This document shows positions 57,258 to 64,000 of a DNA stretch of 64,000 bases, in pieces. The first letter of the stretch is position 1; every line of letters begins with the position of its first letter. The notes under the pieces were generated by a model that did no database searches, was not told the origin of the DNA, and was given only the letters and a program-made list of their open reading frames with translations. This DNA comes from Hyaloscypha bicolor E. Lineage: Eukaryota; Ascomycota; Leotiomycetes; Helotiales; Hyaloscyphaceae. A program made the translations under genes and the position numbers. The DNA lies in NCBI RefSeq assembly GCF_002865645.1, contig NW_020194512.1:2211183-2275182 (forward strand). The letters run 5' to 3'.

Positions 57258-58977
57258 ATGAAGTCCTCTGGAGTCGCTTCAATCGCTGCGGCTGCGCTCA
57301 GCGGGGCTCTCTTTGCTATGTCAGTTACAGCTGATCTCCCTCCAATCGTCATCAAGGTCGGTCGCAGCACCAATCCATTTTTTCACCACAGAATCCTCAT
57401 AACTTCTAGGGGTCCCATTTCTTTTTCGAAAACGGCACCGAGTTCTTCATTCGGGGGGTCGCATATCAACAAGATGTCAACTCGAACGGCTCGACTTCTA
57501 CGACGGGCTCATTCACAGACCCTCTGGCAGACTCAGCCGGATGTTCCCGGGATATTCCACTTCTTAAAGAATTAGGAACCAACACAATCCGTGTATATGC
57601 CATAAATGCTTCTCTCGACCACTCTGCATGCATGCAAATGCTGCAAGACGCTGGTATCTACCTTATTCAAGATCTCTCGAACCCTTCTTCCTCGATCAAC
57701 CGAAACGACCCAACATGGACCACAGAGTTATTTGCCGATTATGCTGCGGTCGTTGACGCGATGGCTAATTACACCAACGTTCTGGGTTTCTTTGCTGGGA
57801 ACGAAGTGTCGAACGACGTCAGCAATACCAATGCCAGTGCTTTCGTCAAGGCTGCCGTCCGAGACATGAAATCATATATCAAAACCAAGGGTTACAGGAC
57901 CATCGGTGTAGGATATGCTACCAACGACAATGCTGATATTCGTATTGATCTAGCACACTACTTCAACTGTGGTGATGCAGCCGATGCAATCGATTTCTGG
58001 GGTTACAACATCTATTCGTGGTGTGGTGACTCTTCCTACACGGTATCAGGTTATGACCAGAGAACCGCGGAATTTGCCAACTACTCTGTGCCCGCTTTCT
58101 TCGCTGAGTACGGCTGCAACACTGTGCAACCCCGACAATTCACAGAGGTCCAGGCAATCTACGGTAAAAATATGACTGGAGTATGGTCTGGTGGGATTGT
58201 ATACATGTACTTCCAGGAAACGAACGACTTCGGTATATTTGAGAGAATCCCCTTAGCCAACAGACTACTAATATGCCTCTAGGCCTTGTCTCGGTTTCTG
58301 GAGATACGGTTACCAAGTTGGCAGATTTCACCGCTTTATCAAAGCAGTTGGCCCTGGCTACCCCAAGCTCGACAAATTCTGCCAATTACGTAGTCACCAA
58401 TACTGTTGCCCAGGCCTGTCCAGCAACTGGCACCGATTGGGCTGCTGCCAGCGCTCTTCCTCCTATTGCCAATGCCGACGTCTGCACTTGCATGGTGACT
58501 TCGCTCTCTTGTGTAGCAGAGACTGGCTTGTCGGATAACACAACTGCCTCTTTATTTTCCACCGTCTGTGGCCTTGACAAGACCGCGTGCGCAGGTATCA
58601 ACACAAATGGAACCACCGGAGTGTACGGCGCCTACTCCATGTGCAATTCCTACCAAAAGCTTTCCTTCTCCCTCGACCAATACTACAAGAATCAGAACAA
58701 GGCATCAACAGCATGCAATTTCAACGGACAGGCCAAGACTCAGAGCGGATCAACAAGCAGCTCCTGCTCAAGCCTTCTCAACCAGGCAGGGAGCGCAGGA
58801 ACAGGAACCGTCACCACCGCCCCAACAGGCACAGGCGCCAGCAGCTCCTCGGGCACATCAACAAAGAAGAGCGCAGCAGGCGCCGTCATCATCCCTCGAC
58901 TCGACATGGGCCTCTTACAACTCGGCGCGTACCTCTTCGCAGCTGGTATCGTAGGTGGAGGCATGATTTTGTTGTAA
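57258..58977 (+). CDS. GPI-anchored beta-1,3-glucanosyltransferase (GH72 with X8 domain, Gas/Gel)
   Basis: Cuts beta-1,3-glucan internally and rejoins it to another chain, extending wall glucan at the cell surface. Exons 57258-57356, 57410-58232, 58283-58977; 538 aa. Signal peptide [22 protein letters not shown]72 domain about 30-330: [18 protein letters not shown], acid/base Glu in [26 protein letters not shown], nucleophile Glu in [29 protein letters not shown]. The X8/CBM43 Cys-rich domain follows ([41 protein letters not shown]), so this is the Gas1/Gel4-like class with the Cys box. A Ser/Thr-rich linker and hydrophobic tail ([20 protein letters not shown]) form the GPI signal. All junctions are in phase. 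It stands divergent from FKS1. Confidence 0.95.
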
Positions 58978-59799
58978 ACACAGAGTGGTTGGGTTCTTGT
59001 GTTTTATTGTATTATCTGCATCAGGCGTCGTTGACATGACTCTCTTGGATGGATGAGCGGTCATTCGGCGTGTACATAGACTCGCATTTGAGAGAATCAT
59101 TATAGCCCGTTTCCTTGCCTCATTAGATTAGTCACAAAATCGCTGGTCGTAATTGTAAATGCAGCATAGAGATACTTAGAATGAATTGAATGATACCTTG
59201 AATGTTCTACTTTGCTCTCATAAATACAATCCTTAATCGTGATCGGTAAAGATATGGAATAAACGTTGTTTGAATGGTGATCGAGATTTGGATAGAGTTC
59301 CGGGCCGCACCTTGTAACGCATAATGGCTTGGCTTATATGAGACGAACGCATGTTACAGACAACACCCGGCCCTCTATCCGAGATTGTTTGTTCTTCCAA
59401 CACACTCAATTTCCTTCTCGCCAATCAAAGCAGCAACAAAGCGGCCATGTTCCTCACTATGGTCGTGAAAGCGGGTCGGGTGTGGTCATTGGATCTAGAG
59501 GAGCTTTTGAGGTGAACGGTGCCGATGAGATTGTTGTTTTTCTGCACCACTGGAGTATAAATTAAACCCCAATCTCCGGTCTTTCATTAAATCATATAAA
59601 TTGAAGAGATCCTTCAAAGCTTGTACATTTGATGATCGAGATGACGAAGTGACGTTCAAACCCTAGTCTGGTGACAAACCGGCGTTAGTGTGTGTGCGTT
59701 GCCACGCCAACGGTGCCAACGTCAACCTCGGAAAATTAAACTCCAGATCCAGAGACAGTCATTCCAGATATTGATTGAGCAGAACATTCGATACCAGCA
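58978..59799. other. Intergenic
   Basis: 0.8 kb between two plus-strand genes, AT-rich; contains the GH72 3' UTR and promoter of the SprT gene. No coding-like frame. Confidence 0.5.
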
Positions 59800-62201
59800 A
59801 TGGCGAGAATAGTGCAGGGTATCGGAAGTGAGAGTGCGAGCGATGATGATGAGTTTCCTAGTGTGCAGGAGTTGGTTGCGACGCGTGGTGAGGGGAAGAG
59901 AGCACAAGCTTCAAAATCATCGAGGGTGAGGGTGGGCGATGACGAGAAAAGAGAAACGAGAGTGAGGAGCCCGATGAAGAAAAAATTGAGGAAGGATGAG
60001 GTAATGAAGGTGGTCGAAGAGGCAAGGGAAGGTGAAGTTCCAAAGGCAAAGGCGAGGAAACGCGTCTTGAATCAGAGGTCTGATAACCCTTTGTTGAGAC
60101 CGTTTGATTGCGCGTCTTCTGAGCTGCTTGGGGAGGGATCGAGGAGGAAGGGGAAAGTTCTGGGTGTGAAACCAGGGAAGGCAGTGGTTAAGAAAGTTGA
60201 TGAGGTTCCGTTGGAGGAGTCTCATAATGAGGATAAAGGAAGAAAGGAACGACGAGATGAGGACGTTAAGGAAGACCAAACGATTGAACCGAGCGGTGGA
60301 AATGTTATGAAATCTATCGAAACGGACTATGATTCTATGAGTCAAGCCAGAAGGAAGAAGAATCAGCGCAGGACGGAAAAGAGCAAGCAAGTCAGACAGG
60401 CTTCAGAAAAGGAGATAAGCGAGGACAAAGTATCCGAAACGACTCTGCCGGCAGTAATGAAATCCATCGAGTCTGAGGATGAGGACGCCAACCAAGCCAG
60501 AAAGACGGCAAGAGGCAAGATAGTCAGGAAGGCTTCCGAGAAAACGCGGGCAACTCCTCCTCTAAAGGTCGAGTCCGAGAAAGAGGATTTCGGGCTTGAC
60601 TCTGACGGATTATCGGATTTCATTGTTGATGACAGTACCTTTCTGGAGGAGGAAGATACAGTGATCGAAGAACCTGCTCCAAGATCTGTCAGAAGATTGG
60701 TGAAAGGAAGAAACCCCAATAGAGTTCAAGTGTCTGACGATGAGGGCTTGGATCTGCGGATGGGAAAGCTGAAGGTGGAAGACGATGCATCTAGTACCCT
60801 GGACAAAGCTTTGAAAGAGTTGAATCTTGAAGATTCCGACGACGAGGATCTTCTGGAAACTAAGACAAAAAAGTGCCCAAAGGATATTCGATTTAAAATA
60901 CCCAGACAGCCCAAGAATGTTGAAGCAGCACCGGCCAGCTCTGATTTTGAAGACCCATTCACCCTGCGATAGTAAGTCGTCAGCTCTTGCAATGATCTAT
61001 TGAACCAAAACTGACGGTCTCTAGCTCCCCTTCCATGAACAAACCAATAAACGTCCCCAAAGAGACTCGTTTTGCAACACCACCAGGAAGTCCTGAGCTC
61101 AAACCAAAAGGTCTGGTCTCACCCAAGAAGAAAATTCCTCGAATCCCTTCAACTCCTCATCGACCAAGCATGGATAGTTTCTGGCAGCAAGACATCGTCA
61201 ACGACTGGAATGACGAGTACTCCCCACGCAAAGTTATCTGCCCTCAGCCATATTTCAATGCTGATGGCTCTATCCCCATTGATCCTGTCCTCCTCTCCCC
61301 CAGAAAATCGCCAGTCAAGCAAGATCGAATCACCAAGGAAGCCAAGAAATCCTTTGCCCAGACAAAACACGCCTTAGCAGAAGCGTTCCTGCTCGAGCTC
61401 GACACCAAGGTCACCAACGGCGAGATATCCAGACTAGCAGGAGCAACCGGAGGAGTAAAGATAATCTGGAGCAAGAAGCTCAACTCAACCGCAGGCCGAG
61501 CAAACTGGAAACGCGAAACCGTGAAATCCAACTTCAACCCCCACCTCCCACACTACCGACACCACGCCTCCATCGAACTCGCAGAGAAAGTAATTGATGA
61601 GGAAAACCGTCTGCTCAACACCATTGCTCACGAGTTCTGCCATCTCACGACTTTCATGATTGATAACATGAAGACGAATCCACATGGCAAAGAGTTCAAA
61701 GCCTGGGGTGCGAAGGTCACACGCATGTTCGCTCATCGAGGAATCGAAGTGACGACTAAGCACTCTTATGAGATCGACTACAAATACGTCTGGGAGTGTG
61801 AGAACTGTGGCATGAATTTCAAGAGACACAGTAAAAGCATTGATCCTGAGCGCCAACGCTGTGGTACTTGCAAGAGCAGGTTATTTCAGACGAAGCCGGT
61901 CCCGCGGGTGGGAAAAGAGAATGGAGGCAAGGAGAAGGGATTGGGAGAATATCAGATGTTTGTTAAGGAGAATATGAGCAGGGTCAAGCAGGAAAATCCA
62001 GGAAGCCCGCAGAAGGAGATTATGAGCTTGGTGGGCAAGAAATATCAAGAGTATAAGGCTTCTAAATTGAACGGGGCAATGACTGCGGTTGAGATGGTTG
62101 ATATTGTGGCGTATGTGGAGAGCCGACAGATTACGCCTGGGCAGGAGAGAGCTGCTTTTGTTTCGAGGAAGCTTGATTTCCTGGATTTGACGAGGGAATA
62201 A
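59800..62201 (+). CDS. SprT-family metalloprotease with acidic disordered head (GCNA-like)
   Basis: Nuclear zinc protease of the family that digests DNA-protein crosslinks. Exons 59800-60971 and 61025-62201; TA+C joins into Tyr; 782 aa. Residues 1-400 are disordered, highly charged and Ser-rich, with two similar segments (NVMKSIETDYDSMSQARRKK and AVMKSIESEDEDANQARKTA) forming an internal repeat. VDDSTFLEEEDTVIEE may be a SUMO-interacting motif. The SprT domain is at about 510-690: FNPHLPHYRHHASIELAEKV, the active site AHEFCHLTTFMID (HExxH), KAWGAKVTRMFAHRG, and a zinc ribbon CENCGMNF plus CGTCKSRL. An HMG-like helix set follows (YQMFVKENMSRVKQENPGSP). This order matches animal GCNA and its fungal relatives. 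A degraded copy of its last 50 codons follows the stop. Confidence 0.92.
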
Positions 62202-62370
62202 GCTGATGGTTGGCATGACGTATCTGGAGTACAACATCTCAAAACTGAACGGGGGCTTGTCTGTGATGGAGATGGTTGATCTTGTGGAGGAAATAGAGCG
62301 GTTCGAGCAAGAGTGAGCCGCATTTGTTCTTGACGAAGCTTACTTCCTTGACTTGGCAAGGGAAAGAATG
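62202..62370 (+). pseudogene. Decayed tandem copy of the 3' end of the SprT gene
   Basis: Directly after the stop codon, a stretch in another frame reads MVGMTYLEYNISKLNGG, MEMVDLVEEIER, a TGA, then AAFVLDEAYFLDLARE. It aligns in order with the last 53 or so codons of the SprT gene (LVGKKYQEYKASKLNGA, VEMVDIVAYVES, AAFVSRKLDFLDLTRE), offset by about 180 bp. Protein-level similarity is better kept than DNA identity. Confidence 0.8.
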
Positions 62371-63824
62371 TGCATAGGAAGGCGTATCAAATTGAATGGC
62401 ATTTCAGCCGATTTCGGAGATAAACATGTTCATAGCGATTACTGTCAAGATTCACTGTGCGGGGTAGTCACTGTGTCGAGTGTTCACCAAGAATTGTGAG
62501 ATAGACCACTACCGGCTTCCTTTCGTTCGTGTGATGTGCTCAGCAGTTATTGGCATGGATCGCAATGGGAAGCATCTAATAAAGAGTATGATTTGCAATT
62601 TAAAACCCCTTCTAATCTCACCTTCATCCCATGTCTTTAGATGAAAACCATCTCTCGTCTCAATATTGATTCAAACGGTCACGATTATGTAACAAACACA
62701 TGTGGTATTCGAACGACTTCTATACTGAATACTTATATCAAAATACTCATCAAAGATTGGACAGGGGATTGACGTTTTCGTTGGTGACTTAGCTTTGCCG
62801 TAAGGTCAAAAACGAGCAATTCTTCTATCAGGATACATGTTCAACCTAACATGCGAAATCACTTTCCGAGTGGGCGTCTCTAGTTTCCAAGCATGTCGTT
62901 GAGTTGGTGCACATTTCTGAATCCCGAGGATCACTTTCCACTTTCCTCTTTAACCTTTCCAACTCACCACCTCTTCATCGGAGGATGCAAACATCCTTCT
63001 ACAGAGATGGCGGGTGATTCGTTGCCTTGGAAGAATGCGGTGTCGATTCGATTCCTGAGATAGTCCCGGATGAGACGCCGAGACGAATAATGGCGTAGTC
63101 GAAGGTTGAGCGATTGTGTCGACGGGTTTCCCAGCCATCCATTCATTGCCCTGTGAATATTTGTTTCTCGGAGTAGATGTGCGCTGTTGGGAGGAAGGCA
63201 TTGGTTGCTGGGGCGAACTATTCGTTGGAGACGGAGACGATGGTGCCGCCGAACGGGGCGCGGATCAGGTCTGAGAGAAGTTTAGACAAGGCTTTCGATT
63301 CTCAATTATATTAAGTGTTTTAAAAACAAGATTAAGAGAGAAGTGGTAATGTCCAATTCATCCCTAAACATTGAAGCTTGAATGTCGAATCGATCAGATC
63401 TGCGTGACTTGGAGTCACCACTACATCTTCGAGTCCAGACTGTAGTCGTGGTGGTCTCATGATAATTAGCCGAAATGATCAAAATACTGAAAACCTCTCG
63501 ATGGCTTCCTTGTGATTGTCACGAGGAATGATCCGGGTCTAGGTTATGAGAGGTCAAGGAAAGGCTAGCAAGAGGTTGGCTCCGGAACCGAGCCGCCCCC
63601 TTATCAAGCGAAGCTGCCTGTGCTTACGAGAAGCGAAACGTAACCATCCTTTCTAATGCATCTGACATATGCGCCAAGAGGTGGACGAGCAACTTCAATA
63701 GTCCCCTTTACCGGATAGATGGGTGTCGTTGCTAACGAGCAGTGATGTATCCTGCTGCAGGCTCCAGCTTCTCGATGGTCTCCCTCTTCGCAAACGGATG
63801 GATGATTGATATGTCAGGATCGAC
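62371..63824. other. Intergenic
   Basis: 1.45 kb without a family-like frame on either strand. It includes the promoter of the gene that starts at 63825. Nothing else seen. Confidence 0.45.
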
Positions 63825-64000
63825 ATGGCTCCCAACCAACAACTTGTGACTGTCAGCCTGGGCGAGTTGAAAACAGGTGAGTTAAGCAACAATTTTCTAA
63901 ACGAGACCGGTTATTGATATTCAATAGGATCTGTCAGTCTTTCAACCTTTGAAGAGGCATTTGTCCGCCCACTCTGGGAATTTTGATCGTGAAAGAACTT
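63825..64000 (+). CDS. Start of an isopenicillin-N-synthase/clavaminate-synthase-like oxygenase, frameshifted, cut by window edge
   Basis: Exon 1 is 63825-63876 (MAPNQQLVTVSLGELKT), intron 63877-63927 (GTGAGT...AATAG), exon 2 begins at 63928: G-SVSLSTFEEAF. Then the frame must shift by one base to continue the family-like PTLGILIVKEL to the window edge. The pattern EEAFGP..LGILIVK is what I recall from fungal 2-oxoglutarate/Fe(II) oxygenases related to isopenicillin N synthase. A single missing G (TTTGTCC where TTTGGTCC is expected) would explain it: either a real mutation, making a pseudogene, or an assembly error. Only about 35 codons are visible, so the family call is tentative. Confidence 0.45.

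Noticed and set aside
1..64000. Transposons, CRISPR arrays, rRNA, tRNA genes or a secondary-metabolite cluster
   Set aside because: No transposase or reverse-transcriptase motifs, no long terminal repeats, no regular spacer arrays, no convincing tRNA fold by eye and no PKS, NRPS or terpene synthase. A dedicated scan could still find a tRNA I overlooked.

Overview
The window is nuclear DNA of a filamentous ascomycete (Pezizomycotina). Genes are monocistronic and broken by short GT-AG introns (about 40-170 nt), intergenic DNA is roughly half of the sequence, and the proteins are typical of this group: a CMKA-type kinase, FKS-type glucan synthase, GH72 and GH17 wall enzymes, a fungal IPC synthase and a Swi1-type ARID protein. 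The overall look suits Leotiomycetes (Sclerotinia/Botrytis relatives), but that placement is an inference from recalled family resemblance and was not tested.

Layout. 1-3.1 kb: no convincing gene. 3.2-4.6 kb (+): AUR1 inositol-phosphorylceramide synthase. 7.0-8.4 kb (-): Ca2+/calmodulin-dependent kinase. 9.4-11.8 kb: a convergent pair of Ser/Thr-rich single-span membrane proteins. 12.7-14.7 kb: eIF3e (-) and mitochondrial ribosomal protein mL49 (+) fired from a 192-bp divergent promoter. 15.0-18.2 kb (-): Swi1-like ARID subunit of SWI/SNF with a regulated-looking leader. 21.1-22.3 kb (+): EVE-domain protein with micro-exons. 22.6-23.8 kb (+): unrecognised gene with an in-frame stop that may lie in an optional intron. 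25.0-28.5 kb: proline iminopeptidase (-) and a DHH-family phosphoesterase (+), divergent. 28.8-29.1 kb: small lysine-rich protein. 30.3-33.3 kb: alpha/beta hydrolase (+) convergent with a peroxisomal 4CL-type acyl-CoA ligase (-). 34.2-38.7 kb: Rsc1/Rsc2-type double-bromodomain BAH protein (-) and OTU1 deubiquitinase (+), divergent. 39.4-40.7 kb (-): GH17 wall glucanase. 40.7-45.5 kb: repeats and possible gene remnants. 45.5-53.8 kb (-): LCB1 serine palmitoyltransferase subunit and FKS1 beta-1,3-glucan synthase, head to tail. 57.3-59.0 kb (+): GH72 glucanosyltransferase. 59.8-62.2 kb (+): GCNA-like SprT protease, followed by a decayed tandem copy of its own 3' end. 63.8 kb to the right edge: start of an isopenicillin-N-synthase/clavaminate-synthase-like oxygenase that carries an apparent 1-nt deletion.

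How they fit together. Five genes build or remodel the cell envelope: AUR1 and LCB1 catalyse committed steps of sphingolipid synthesis, FKS1 makes beta-1,3-glucan, and the GH72 and GH17 enzymes remodel it. Two more encode subunits of the sister chromatin remodellers SWI/SNF and RSC. The rest are housekeeping (translation, proteolysis, DNA-protein crosslink repair). I see no transposon, CRISPR, tRNA, rRNA or biosynthetic cluster. The most notable signals are gene-structure oddities: 5-, 12- and 18-nt exons, a GC-AG intron, a uORF switched by alternative acceptors, a possible dual-targeting start, and a relic tandem duplication.
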